Origin: Narthecium ossifragum
Taxonomy: Eukaryota > Streptophyta > Magnoliopsida > Dioscoreales > Nartheciaceae
Direction of reading: 5' to 3'
Length of the DNA: 64,000 nucleotides
Assembly: GCA_963920575.1 (NCBI GenBank)
Contig: OY986969.1
Location: 12,912,615-12,976,614, forward strand
Of the stretch, positions 11,500-23,275 are shown piece by piece. The translations under genes were made by a program, and so were the position numbers. Within the stretch, counting starts at the first letter, position 1. Every line of letters starts with the position of its first letter. The notes under the pieces were generated by a model, which was not told the DNA's origin, made no database searches, and worked only from the letters and a program-made list of their open reading frames with translations.

Positions 11500-13327
11500 T
11501 GGCCGCCCTCATCTCTCTCCTCCTCCTCCTCTCCCTCTCCCTCTCCTCCGGCACTGCCGCACCAACAACCACCGATGCCGCCGACCTCAGCCGCCTCCTC
11601 TCCGACCTCGGCCTCCCTCCCCTCCCCACACACCCTTGCCATCTCCCGGGCATCTCATGCCAAGCCTCCGCCCCCATTCGCATCGCCCTCAGCTCTCGCC
11701 ATCTCGACGGTACTCTCTCCCCGGCCATAGCGGCCCTAACCTCTCTCCGTGAGCTCTCCCTCCCTCGCAACCAGCTCTCCGGACCTCTCCCGCCCGAGCT
11801 GGGTTCTTGCTCCGCCCTGGAGATCCTTGACCTCCGCTGTAACCGCCTCTCCGGCGCCGTCCCCCCAGAGCTCTCGTCCCTCTCCTCCCTCCGCGTCCTC
11901 GACCTCTCCGCCAACCGCCTCGCCGGCGATCTTCACTTCTTGACCCAACTCCCCAACCTGGAGACCCTCTCCCTCTCCGACAACCTCTTCTTCGGCAAAG
12001 TCCCCCCCGCGCTTTACTCCTTGCGGAACCTCCTCACCGCCGACCTCTCCCTAAACCCCGGCCTCGATCTCGGCGAAGTCTCCACCGTCCCTCACAATCG
12101 CAGAAGTCTCTTATTGCCCGCTACCCCGGACCGGCTGCAGTCCCCCATCGCCACCACAGCACCAGGACCCGCGTGCGCAACTGGATCGTCGGCTTCATCG
12201 TCGGATCGGTTTCCGGAATCGTCTCCGGCTTTCTAATCACCTTGCTCTTCCGCATGATCCTCAACTGCATCCACCGCCGGTACACCGACCCATCCGGCCC
12301 TTCCATCTACAGCCCTCTAATCATGCGCGCCGAGGACCTCGCGTTCTTAGAGCGAGACGACGGATTGGCTTCTCTTGAGGTCATCGGCCGCGGCGGCTGC
12401 GGCGAGGTCTACAAAGCTCAGCTCCCCCCGCCGGACCCCCGTGACCACCCCGAAGTCCCCGGCAAGCTCATCGCCATCAAGAAGATCCGCAAGCTGAGCG
12501 CCGGCGACCTCAGCGAGGAGGATAGCAAGGTGCTGGACAAGCACAGGCGCCAGATCCGGTCCGAGATCCGCACCGTCGGGCAGATCCGCCACCGCAACCT
12601 CCTCTCCCTCGTCGCCCACGTCTCCCGCCCCGACAGCGACTACCTGGTCTACGAGTACATGAAGAACGGCAGCCTCCACGACGCACTCCGCGCCGTGGCC
12701 GAGGGCCGCCGCGAGCTCGACTGGCCCACCCGCCACCGCATCGCGCTGGGCATTGCCGCGGGGCTCGAGTACCTCCACATCCACCACAGCCCCCGCATCA
12801 TCCACCGCGACCTCAAGCCAGCCAACATCCTCTTGGACGACAACATGGAGGCGAGGATCGCCGACTTCGGCTTCGCCAAGCAGGTCCCGGACAACAACAC
12901 CCACATGACGACCTCCAACGTGGCCGGCACGGTGGGGTACATCGCGCCGGAGTACCACCAGCTGCTGAAGTTCACGGTCAAGTGCGACATCTACAGCTTC
13001 GGGGTGATCCTGGCGGCGCTGGTGATGGGGAGGCAGCCCTCGGACGACTTCTTCCAGGAGACGGAGGAGATGAGCCTGGTGAAGTGGATGCACAACACGA
13101 TGAGGTCGGAAGATCCGAGGATAGCCATCGATAGGGGCTTGCTGGGGAATGCCGCGTACGAGGAGCAGATGCTGCTGGTGCTGAGGATTGCGTGCTTCTG
13201 CACGGTGGATGACCCCAAGGAGAGGCCTAACAGCAAGGATGTGAGGACCATGTTGGCGCAGATAGTACTGCCACAGGACTCTACTGGTCTTAATACTAGC
13301 CACCAGCAACTATATAACATGCTGTAG
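11499..13327 (+). CDS. SOBIR1: SOBIR1-like LRR receptor kinase, apparent 1-nt frameshift
   Basis: Plasma-membrane kinase of the SOBIR1/EVERSHED type, which partners LRR receptor-like proteins and, with BAK1, relays pathogen recognition. Ectodomain frame (11499 on): signal peptide residues 1-21, cysteine pair C47/C54, about five LRRs (66-186). The transmembrane-kinase part is in another frame, read from about 12117: basic/His linker, membrane segment with G-x3-G spacing (GFIVGSVSGIVSG), the family hallmark after it (SPLI-RAEDLAFLE), then kinase: GRGGCGEV loop, Lys in AIKK, HRDLKPAN, DFG, GTVGYIAPEY. All catalytic residues are present and it is an RD kinase. One missing base near TTATTGCCCG (12111-12120) would unite the frames into roughly 608 residues, near the usual 640. 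The frameshift may be real or an assembly error. Intronless, very GC-rich. Confidence 0.88.
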
Positions 13328-13418
13328 TTTATATACGTGCATTAGAGATGTTGAGGGCAAATAATGAATGCTTGCATTTTAATTCTCTCCTCATAAGGTG
13401 CAAAAGAGAATTGCATAA

Positions 13419-13424
13419 AATAAA
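13419..13424 (+). terminator. Candidate polyadenylation signal
   Basis: AATAAA in an AT-rich stretch about 92 bp after the kinase stop codon, a plausible 3'-end signal for the SOBIR1-like gene. Plant signals are degenerate, so this is suggestive only. Confidence 0.4.
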
Positions 13425-13429
13425 AGAAG

Positions 13430-14392
13430 ATATTAATTAGAATTCAATATTTAAAAGGACCGGCGCCAAATGCTAATCACGTAAAGAGATCAATAGGTAG
13501 GACTGGAAGATTAGCTTGGAGGTGGTCAAATCTTGGGAAAAGACTAATATAGGCCACCGCATATTGGACTAGTTGTGTCTCTTGTCACATGACAGGATAA
13601 CCACCAACCCCACTCCAATAATCACCCAATAACTCTCTCCCACTAAATCCCCATCAACCTAGGATTATCATATCACATAGGCTCCACCTAGGACATTCTC
13701 CCGTCATGTAGGATAACAAAAATTTCACTTATAACCATAGCCTCATATAAGGATGATTAGTGGAGCTTAGGGCAAGATTAGCTTGATTAAGATAGGGTTT
13801 CTACGCCTAAATCCTTATTTAGGCCATATTAGGGTGGTTGGTTGGTGTTTTGTGGTTTTCTTTCGTCTGATATGCATCCCATATCCCAAGTTTCGTCACG
13901 TTTCATCACCGTTTGATTGAATTTTAGATGGATTTTCGTCAGATTTCTGGAACTGCCAAGTACGATCGATCACTCGCCCCCTAGCAGGTTGACGACTAGT
14001 TGGTCGTTTTCGATGCTCTTTCGATTCCTTTCGATCTGAACTAATGCCATGTCCTTCCTAGTCTTGTCTAATACCAGTATGCTTAATTGTAGAGATTTTT
14101 GATGATTTCATCGGGGTTTGTGGTGAATTTATCTATTGCTAAGTTTCATACAAGTTGTGGTTTCATGTCATATTAATGCACACTATATATATGTATACTA
14201 TCTCTATTATGCCCTATTGTTCGAACCTTACATAGACTTGTGGGTGAACCGGGGGAGTCATGCCCCCCGGGAATGTCTAGTATAAATGGCCGACGGTGTG
14301 CCTTAGTTGAATGTGATTGAATGTTTAGTTTATTTGGCCGAGTGTATGCCGTTTAGTAATGTTTAATTGAATGCATAGTCGGATGCTTGACT
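13430..14392. other. Gene-free DNA with TGTGAGG-family LTR tail
   Basis: No coding frame recognised. From about 14246 the sequence matches the distal part of the LTR at 1-300 (minus there, plus here): GGTGAACCG, GAGTCATG, CTAGTATAAATGG. The part 13430-13830 shows nothing recognisable. Isolated GATCGATC occurs at 13966. Confidence 0.5.
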
Positions 14393-15747
14393 TGTGAGGA
14401 CTCGTAGCGCCTATCCGATCCGACCGTATTAGGTCGAGGGTCTAGTTTCACGTTGGGTGTGATCGGGCGATCTTATTGTTGTTTTGGACCCATGGGCAAT
14501 TTGGGAAAATTGCACCCTGACGGTCGGTTTGACACGCGCGTAGTGCACACACTACCCTGGATTGATGTATGTGATTGATTAGAACCTTAGGAGCACTTCC
14601 GATCGGAAGATCGGAGCTCGATCGGGAAAGATTGAATCGGACGATCGATATCAATTTCAGATTTCTATAGATACCCCTTAGTTTTCTCTCTCTTCCTTTT
14701 TTCTCTTTTTCTCTCCATCTCTCTCTCCTCCTTGACTGTCGGTTGGAGCTTTGGCTATGGGATTTCGAGGCGGATTCGAAGCAATTGGAGCCGGGGGATT
14801 GGTAAATCGTCAGCTCATCTATACACGTAGGTGTTTCTATCCAATTCCAGTGAATTGGTAAACCTAGGATTGATTTGTTGTTGATTTGGTGTGGTTTTGT
14901 TTGTTGGAATGTTTCCAAACTTTATATTCAAGTGTAATGGCATGTTTAGAAGATTGGTACTGAACCAGTTTGGTATTTCTTCGGACGAATCTTGTATTTT
15001 CGCTGGTTTTGTCGGTTTTTGGCAAATTTGGCCTAGATCTGAAATTTACCCATATGAAGTTTGCTTTCATGGTACAATTAGATTCCCCTCCCTCAATTAT
15101 ACCTCTCTGCAAAGTTTCAATTCATTCCGACAAGTTTTGATAGATCAAATCCAAGAAATTGGATTTTCGGTACTATTCATATAAATAGTAACCGCCGTAT
15201 GAAGGATCGATCTTTTGTAGGAAAGGATCGATCTTTTAGTTTGAATAGAATTTCCTCCATATGAAGGATCGATCTTCTGGATATAAAAGATCGATCTCTT
15301 TTGTGCTGGTAAGGAGAATTTATGTCGAATTTTCTCGGATTGAGGTTTTTAATTAAACAGTCATGTTCATGCTCGATTTCTATGTTCTTCGTGCATGATC
15401 TTGTGAAACTTTCAAGATGAAAGTTGTAGAGCATCGAGTTTTCTTTTGATTTCTGCTGTTTTTATAATTGTTGGATTTTTTTACAATTTATGGTGAAATG
15501 TTTTGTAAACTCTGATGAAATAGAGTTGAAGGAAAGATCAATCTTCTTGGGTAGAAGATGGATATCTTTTCAACCCATATTTCTTCTATGTCTTTCCCAA
15601 TGATGAATAACGATTAATATGGTATTTTAATTTGGATTTTGGTTGATTTATTTTCGGATCATACCATGATTCGTGTTTTGGATTGATTTAACCGAAATTT
15701 ATTGATTCCAAGCAATTTTACGTCAATATATATATATATATATATAT
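14393..15747 (+). mobile_element. TGTGAGG-family LTR fragment B
   Basis: Starts TGTGAGGACTCG and follows the family layout: GGGCAATTTGGG block, CACACACTACCCTGGATTGATG, then U3 palindromes (GATCGGAAGATCGGAGCTCGATC), a TATA-like TCTATAGATA (about 14663) and a pyrimidine-rich leader. Further on are palindrome pairs starting at 15204/15225, 15266/15288 and a decayed pair 15535/15556 (21, 22 and 21 bp apart). Ends at an AT microsatellite followed by the next LTR. Confidence 0.7.
15726..15747. repeat. (AT)n microsatellite
   Basis: Eleven AT units immediately before the TGTGAGGGCCCG head of LTR fragment C, suggesting that C landed in, or was joined at, an AT tract. Confidence 0.9.
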
Positions 15748-16078
15748 TGTGAGGGCCCGTCCCTCTGAGCTGGCTCGACCGCGTGGGTCGAGAGCCGTTT
15801 TCCTGTTGGTTTGGTTCCGCATCGGGTACGATTGGGCGATCGTATGGCTGTTTCGGCCCCAGGGGCAGTTTGGTAAATATGCCCGCCCCTGGTGGTCAGT
15901 TTCACACCCGCGTTCCACACACTGCCTTGGATTGATGTATGTGTTTGATTAGAATCTTTAGGGTGCGTCCGATCGGAGGATCGGATCTCGATCGGGAAAG
16001 ATCGAATCGGACGGCTGAGATCGATCCGAATCTCTATATAAGCCCTGTCCCTTTCTCTCTCTTTCCTTCTCTTCTCCT

Positions 16079-16111
<33 letters not shown>

Positions 16112-16344
16112 CTTCGGCCGAGCTAGGGCTTGGAGACGCGGGCTTCAGAGCGCGGATCTTGGCGGCTCGACTGGTTAGACGCGTAGAGGAGCTGCCCTAC
16201 TCGCCCAAGTAGGTGTTTCTACCTCGATCTCGTGATCGGGTTCTCTTAGGATACGTTTAATGCCTTTTCGTTGTAGGAATACTTGTTAGAATGTTATGTA
16301 GCTCATTGCACTTGTGAAGTGGATGGTTTGAAGTGTTCCTAACT
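15748..16344 (+). mobile_element. TGTGAGG-family LTR fragment C
   Basis: Head TGTGAGGGCCCGTCCCTC is shared with the Tekay LTRs (minus strand, 22265 and 45710). Contains U3 palindromes (15970-16030), TATA box TATATAA (16035-16041), a (TC)n tract (16084-16112) and leader. It aligns with the Tekay LTR to about 16335 and then stops after roughly 600 of some 2,300 bp, at the CATA where Athila LTR sequence resumes. Confidence 0.8.
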
Positions 16345-17427
16345 CATAACTAAGTATTAACTAAGAATCCATTAAGCTTTGAAGAACAATCATGAACCAA
16401 GAATAGTCTTAGCTTGAACCCGGCTTTGACATAAACTCATTCATTCATAGATCCTGTAAGATTAAGGAATGAACCCTCGCCCAATCTCACATAAAACAAT
16501 CTATAATACTTCTATTGGCCAGATAAAGGTATTTTAAGATCTCAGTTATAATAATGAATGAAGTAAGAAATATAAACTGATTAAATAAACATGATCCAAT
16601 AACATAGAATGATTCAGTTAGGCTACATCGGTACCTTAGAGAAGAAACTAGCCACTCATGTTCATCATGAGGGCAACAAAATTAATGAAGAAATAAGATG
16701 AGGAAAAGAAAAGAAAACCAAGCCTAGAACCAGTCTCCTCTCCTCCAAACATTGCCAAAAAACCCCCCTCAAACCCTAGAAAGAGTTCTATTTATAGCCT
16801 TAAGTGTCTCCATCCTCGGATGAGATCTAAACCGTTGATTTTCTTCACTGGAAACGTAGGATCGATCCTTCCATGTGTGTAGGATCGATAATTTGCATCA
16901 AAATCTTCAATTTCTGACTACGCCCGAGTCAGATCGATCCTTCCATGGGTGTAGGATCGATCCTGCTCAGTAGGATCGATCCTACTGTGCTCCTCTGGAA
17001 AGTATGCGCTCTGTCAGGTCTGCTGCACAGAAGGATCGATCCTACTAGGGAAAAGGATCGATCTTTCTTTTCTGAGTATTTACTGTTTTGTCATCCAGAC
17101 TGCGCCATTGGTACTAAAATTACCGTAACATCCTCTAAGAAACTCCAAATCACGAACCGTAAAATTCTCCAGAAATTAGACTTCAAAAGCTTTCCAATAA
17201 TATATGGCACATCATCTGGTTCTTCATGAGAAGGTACAGTTTAATCTTTCAAATTGATCTATGTAATCTTTTCAGCTTCTTTGCTCCTTTTTCCTGCATT
17301 TTCCAAACAACTATGTGAAGCAACATATAGATATAAAAATAGTAATAAAGATGTTGATTAAGGATAATAAATTCAATAATCAAACTAGTTATAAGGCTAT
17401 TCAGAGTGCACTTTCATGCACTCATCA
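16345..17427 (-). repeat. Athila-like LTR remainder beginning at CATA
   Basis: Aligns with 2885-3929, keeping the TATA box (16789-16797) and palindrome pairs (16859/16882, 16931/16954, 17033/17055). It carries an extra stretch near 16985-17030 absent from copy 1. It lacks exactly the 372 bp that are retained in the truncated LTRs at 7555 and 47567. Confidence 0.85.
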
Positions 17428-19207
17428 CACCCCCCAATCAGCTTATTGCTAGTCTCTAGCAATTTTTAGCGCATAAAATTATAATGAAGCACACCAACCG
17501 TCTAAGGTTGTAGACAAGCATAATAAGGGTTCTACCTTGTCAAGTCAATAGTGTTCTATATAATACAGAGCACGAAAATGTCATATACTCATACACATAC
17601 TACCAACACATGAAATTAACTTCTACATTTCAAACATGCTAATCACCATCCAGACGAACACATGTGCAGTGACAAATAAAGGTTACATACAGAAGCAACT
17701 TCTACCCACCATTAGTCCAAACACACTACTATCTTCATGACCAATCATCCAACCCTCGCACTTTAAGTACAACATGTTGTTTTTGTTTTTTTTTTCTTCA
17801 ACTATCAGACATTTTGCCTTTTTACGCGAGCACTCTCCGCTTCTTGAGGCGTAAAGACCCGGTTACTTAGCAAAACAGTTAATAGTTTTTTTTATAGCTA
17901 TAAGTGGTTCTACATTTTTACGCCAGCTCCCCGCTTCTTGAGGCAAGAACACCCGGTTACTCAGTAGATCACCTAATAGTTGTTTAGGCACAACTTGATC
18001 AAGCTCCAGAACTTTTTCTTTTCTTTTTTTTTCTGCATGCAATATACTCAACCCTAGCTAATGTTGAAATCATGGTCTAGATTAACAATAGCATGCTCAT
18101 TCCTTTGGTGAGTATAATTACCACTGCACATAAAGTGTTTGTGTGTAAGTCACATGATATTCTACCTTCAGGTTATCACACATGTAATCAATGTATAGGT
18201 CAATCAATGTGAAAACAACATGTATAATAAGCATAAACATTTCAGCTCATGTACAATTTAATACTATTAAACCCACAAGGTAGTATGAATAAGGTCATGA
18301 ATGTCTACACCCCCAACCTGAAATCAACATTATCCTCAATGTGTGCATCATAAGCAAGAAGATAGGTAGGTGGTGGCTATCCAAAAATTCCATGTATAGG
18401 AGATACAATATAGTTTAAATAAGAAAGAGACCACATGATAGAATAGCGAACATCTCCTCAAGGATCCTCAGGGTGGTTGAAATCCTAAAAGAAAAACAAA
18501 AGAGAAAAATAAAACTAAAAATTGAAATATAAAAAACAGGTTACCTTGGTGGGTTGCCTCCCACCCAGCGCTTTATTTAACGTCTAGGCAAGACGTACTA
18601 CAAAGTTTAAGGTTCAACCAGGTTTGTATGGCTGTAATTCTTCAAGGGGTGCCATGATCTCCTTTGCTCTCTCATAACTGTGCAATTCATCATCCACCAT
18701 CTTCAAATCCGCTTTCAATGTAGTCTTCACTTGCTCCTGCCTGAAATTAGAGAACACCAATGAATCTACAACATCTATTGAGAAGTAATCAAAAGAGTTT
18801 GAAGGATAGAACATAGACTCAAACACTTTAAATTCAACAGTTTCACCTAAAACTGTCATGCTAAGCTTACCATCCTTCACATTAATTATAGTTTCGGCTG
18901 TAGCCATGAATGGACGTCCCAACAAAATAGGTAAATTTCTATCATTCAACGGTTCATCATCCCTATCCAATATCACAAAATCAGCAGGGATAATTAACTT
19001 ATCAACCTGTACTAAGATGTCTTCTACAATGCCTAATGGATACTTAATTGAACGATTTGCAAGTTGTAGAGGCATAGTAGTAGGTTTTAATTTACCAACA
19101 CCTAGCTGAAGGAAAACAGAGTAACGCATCAAATTAACACTAGTTCCTAAGTCAAGCATTGCCTCCCCTATTTTTGTATCACAAACAGTAATATTAATGT
19201 TAAAACT
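17428..19207 (-). pseudogene. Athila-like copy 2: 3' untranslated region and protease
   Basis: Minus-strand continuation of the gag at 45711-47517, cut by the Tekay insertion. Protease residues DLGTSVN (active-site DLG kept, following A replaced by T) and LGRPFM are present in the frame 18614-19159, ending at the same stop as copy 1. The untranslated part (17428-18610) again holds two AGTAACCGGG...GCGTAAAAA-type blocks near 17820-17880 and 17910-17965. Without RT or integrase. Confidence 0.85.
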
Positions 19208-19352
19208 GTCACACCCCGGCCCAGAAAACCCATCCAGGACGAGGCATGAGGGTTGCTATCTCTATTCATCTTCAATTGGCGCGATAGAAAGCGGAAAAGA
19301 CGGGTAATTCAAACAATTATATACCAGAGGTGAAACATATATTCAATTGATA

Positions 19353-20027
19353 GGCTTAAATATGCGTTTCGTCCTTGAGGTTTTTGACAAGTTTTTATTA
19401 AGTCCCTATGCTTTAAAAATTCCCGATTGAATCCCTAAGTTTTTGTGAACCGGTTTAATCTGGTCCTTCCGTCCATGCACCGTCTATCCCTATACTTTAA
19501 AAATTCCCGATTGAATCCCTAAGTTTTTGTGAACCGGTTTAATCTGGTCCTTCCGTCCATGCACCGTCTATCCCTATATTTTAAAAATTCCCGATTGAAT
19601 CCCTAAGTTTTTGTGAACCGGTTTAATCTGGTCCTTCCGTCCATGCACTGTTTATCGGTCTAACGATGGCTCGACCGAACCAAATCACAAACCAGTCAAA
19701 TCAGGCCAATTTTAATTTACTAGTGACGATGTGGCATAGAAGTGCCTCCTCCACCTCCCCTTCCCCTGCGTCTCTTCCCTCCGATGTGGCCAAAGGCGTC
19801 GATTCCATCGCCGACAGAGGAATTGAGAAGGGTTGAGTTGACTAGTCAACTCATGTTCACCAGTTGACTAGTTGACTGGGCCTCTCCGTTAGACCGATAG
19901 TCGGTGCATAGACGGAAGGACCAGATTAAACCGGTTCACAAAAACTCAGGGATTCAATTATGAATTAAGTATAGAGACTTAATAAAAACTCGTCAGAAAC
20001 CTCAGGGACGAAACGCATATTTAAGCC
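19353..20027. mobile_element. Mutator-like MITE with terminal inverted repeats
   Basis: Long inverted termini beginning GGCTTAAATATGCGTTTCGT, with the inverse ending ACGCATATTTAAGCC at 20027. Flanks TCAATTGATA (19343-19352) and TTAATTGATA (20028-20037) match at 9 of 10 bases, a 9-10 bp target duplication as expected of Mutator-like elements. No transposase. Internal tandem repeats follow the left terminus. Confidence 0.75.
19403..19654. repeat. Three tandem 84-bp units in the MITE
   Basis: Units start at 19403, 19487 and 19571, each TCCCTAT..TTTAAAAATTCCCG through CCATGCACYGT. The inverted counterpart near 19900-19990 is present once, so the left arm was expanded after the inverted repeat formed. 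Confidence 0.9.
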
Positions 20028-21149
20028 TTAATTGATATAACATCAGTTGTACTATTCAATATTTGATACAAAGTATTCCAAGGATAGATATAATACATAA
20101 ATCCCAAAAATCCTCAAAATGATTACAACATATATAAACTTATCCAAAAGTACAACATATGATCCTCCAGTAACCTCAAGCGCCTCTGGATGTACTCGCA
20201 CCACCAAAGGCCGATCCTGCCGGCTCCACGGAAGAAGAACTGCCGCCTGCACCTGCAAACACAGCCCGGGTAGGAGTGAGCGATAAGCTCAGTAGGGTTC
20301 TACTTTACGGCACACAGAAGGGAGGAAAACAACAACAGTGTTGTCTCCCAGCTCAAGTCTAACGGATGTCACGGGTCCCACAACCCTGTCGATGTCCCAA
20401 GGGCTCCTACCATGAAACCTCTCTCCTGAACAAGTTACCAGGAGGCCACGAAACAGTAACATGCTGGATCACCCTTACCCAAGCAGGAATACCATGCCTT
20501 GGGGAACCACGTCGGGAACGCATCGACACCCGTCCTTAGCACTTGGCCTTGGAAGACAACACGACCTCTAAACCTCAAACACTGATCAGAGTCAACTATC
20601 GCAAATCCTCAACACATGAGATTCAGATTGATACAATCACACCCTAATCCTGACTACCCAGCCACGGCCCTTAGGCTAGATCCGAGCTACCCGAGAGCCC
20701 CAGATCAGCGACCCAAACCATCGCCCGCCTAACCTCGTATGCCTCTAATGCAAACAGTGCATGAATCTATACAAACATCTACCCTAGATGTATCTATATA
20801 ACACACAGCATCAGTTATAGATTCAACAGATATACAATAGCCCTCGGCACCCGCCGACAAGAGGCTAAGGTTCCACAATTCCTCATTAGCTAGCATTCAT
20901 AGCTAGTTAATGGTTAGGCAATCAACTAAGCATTTAACTACACTCAAACATGTATTAAAATGCAAACGAAACCATAGATTTGCCCAAAAAGGGGAATTAC
21001 TCGAATCGATCCTCAAACTCGATGGAAATCATTTGAAAACCCCATAAAATTCACATACATGCTTCCCAACATGTTTAGATGTTAATCACAAATCAAATCC
21101 ATCCACGAAAGGCCAGAAAACCAAGTTCAACGGCCCACGGACGATGTCA

Positions 21150-21446
21150 CGGTCGATCTGGCGATCGACCGTGAGACCAAGCCGAAGAAAACCAAGGGGC
21201 GACGGTCGATCCACTCATCGACCCTGGGAAGCCCAAAACCAAACAGCGCCTGACGGTCGATGCGACGGTCGACCGTCAGGTGGGATGAAAAAGGGAGAGA
21301 GCCCGCGATCGATCGATCCATCGACCGTGGGAGTCCAAAACCCCGACAGAGCCTGACGGACGATGCGACGGTTGATCCGACGGTCGACCGTCAGGCCCAG
21401 GTTGAGTAAATCAACACTTGACGGTCGATGCACCGATCGACCGTCG
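21150..21446. repeat. 24-bp quasi-palindromes in the Tekay 3' LTR
   Basis: About six units with arms ACGGTCGATC and GATCGACCGT around a 4-base middle (for example middle TGGC near 21150), each 24 bp long, separated by unrelated spacers rich in AAAACC. Matching units lie in the 5' LTR at 44570-44890. Confidence 0.85.
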
Positions 21447-22265
21447 AGCCTAAGGCACGGTTCATCAGAACAGTGCCGAAAATCCATTTCCTTGGATTTC
21501 AAGGATCAAATCAAGTTGGAAAAAAATGAGATTTTGTAAGCAAGTGTAATTCTCGATGGGGAATCCAATGATAGAAAGAAATCACATTTTTGAGGGTTAA
21601 ATCTCCTATCTAGGTCCAAATGGACGAAAACCGACAAACGGCGATAATACGGAAACCAACCGTTAGAATACCGAATTCGCAACATAGGAATCCAGGAAAA
21701 GAACTACACCACATGTGCAAAGAGCTACAAAGCATTCTAACATGTATTCCTACAGTGAAAGAGCAATAAACCTATCCTAGGAGAACCCGATTCTAAGATC
21801 GAGGTAGAAACACCTACTTGAGCAAGTAGGGCAGCTCCTCCACGCGTCCCACAGGTCAAGCCGCCAAGATCCATGCTCCAAAAGCCGCGTCTCCAAGCCC
21901 TAGCTCAGCGAAAGGAGAGAGAAGGAGAGAAAACGACAGGAGAAGAGAAGGAAAGAGAGAGAAAGGGACAGGGCTTATATAGAATTCCGGATCTATCTCA
22001 GCCGTCCGATTCGATCTTTCTCGATCGAGCTCCGATCCTCCGATCGGACGCACTCTAGAGATTCTAATCAAACACATATATCAATCCAAGGCAGTGGGTG
22101 CAACATTGGTGTGAAACCGACCACCAAAGGGCATATTTACCAAAATGCCCCCGGGGTCCAAATCGCCATACGATCGTCCGATCATACTCGACGCGGAACC
22201 GAATCAATAGGAAACCGGCTCTCGACCCACGCGGTCGAGCCAGGTCGGAGGGACGGGCCCTCACA

Positions 22266-23275
22266 ACCTAACAACCGTAAAAAGAATTTCCTCCCGAAAT
22301 TCAAGGTTAAAGCCGGGGAAAAAGAAACAACTAGGCCTACCTGCACAAACAAGGCTACAACTAGGGGCGCCAACGTCCACAACAAGAAATATACCTGCTG
22401 AGGTGAACAGTCGGGGAAACTCCCGACGCATGCGATCCTCTCGCTCCCAAGTCAGACTCTCTGCACTGCCATGCCTCCATCTGACCATGACCAACGGTAA
22501 CGATCTGCCTCTGAGCACCTGATCCCGTCAGTCCAAGATCTGCACTGGCTGCTCTATGTAGGTGGCGTCCTCCTCCACCTCAATGTCGTCGTGTCTGATC
22601 ACGTGAGAAGGATCTGGAATATACTTCCTCAGCATAGATACATGGAAGGTGGGGTGGACTGCTGACATGTGCGGAGGTAGAGCTAACTGGTAGGCGACTG
22701 CTCCAACGCGCCTGACGATCTCAAAAGGGCCCGTGAACCTCGACGCTAGCTTGCCCCTGCTACCAAACCTGATCGATCCTCTGCGCGGGGACATCTTCAT
22801 TAGCACTCTGTCGCCAACTGCGAACTCCAGGGGTCGTCGCCTGCGGTCTGCGAAGCTCTTATGCCTGCTCTGCGCTGTCAGAAGCCTCTGCCTGATCTGA
22901 GCCAACCTCTCTGACGACTGTCTGATGATGTCCGGACCGATAAGAGACGCCTCCCCAACCTCAGTCCAACACACCGGTGAGCGACATGGTCTGCCGTACA
23001 ACGCCTCAAAGGGTGTAAAACCCAAACTGGCCTGATAGCTGTTGTTGTAGGCAAACTCCGCCAAAGTCACGTGCTGCTCCCGAGTAACTCCAGCGTCTAG
23101 CACACATGCTCTGAGCATGTCCTCCAAGATCTGGATAGTCCGCTCCAACTGTCGTCTGTCTGAGGGTGGAAAGCTGTGATGAATGTCAGTGTTGTCCCCA
23201 AGGAGTCCTGGAAGCTGCTCCAGAACCTGCCGGTGAATCTGGGATCACTGTCTGACACTATCGACACTGGGATGC
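22266..23275 (-). pseudogene. Tekay integrase C-terminus and chromodomain
   Basis: Minus-strand frame 23148-22528 covers the end of the integrase core (ERTIQILEDML, LAEFAYNNSYQASLG, FEALYGRPCRSP) and the C-terminal domain (GKLASRFTGPFEI, HPTFHVSMLRKY). The chromodomain begins at ATYIEQPVQILD, is cut by TGA (22528-22530, probably from CGA), and resumes in the same frame: RGRSLPLVMVRW to WEREDRMRREFP, ending near 22405. Chromodomains steer integration of this lineage to particular chromatin. A frameshift near 23150 separates the integrase glutamate from the second aspartate (VSDSDPRF, 23250 region). Confidence 0.85.

Larger units (their letters stand above)
19208..22265 (-). repeat. 3' LTR of the Tekay element
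   Basis: About 2.37 kb after removing the nested MITE. Minus strand head TGTGAGGGCCCGTCCCTCC, TATA box TATATAA (about 21975), leader, an array of ACGGTCGATC palindromes (21150-21445), tail GGGTGTGACA. Nearly collinear with 43413-45710, which lacks about 125 bp around the MITE position. Confidence 0.85.

Noticed and set aside
11344..11752. Proline/serine-rich small proteins upstream of SOBIR1
   Set aside because: Shadows in other frames of the SOBIR1 leader and LRR coding region.
12347..13309. 320-codon antisense frame opposite the kinase
   Set aside because: A by-product of the GC-rich codon use of the SOBIR1-like gene; no motif, and the sense frame explains the sequence.
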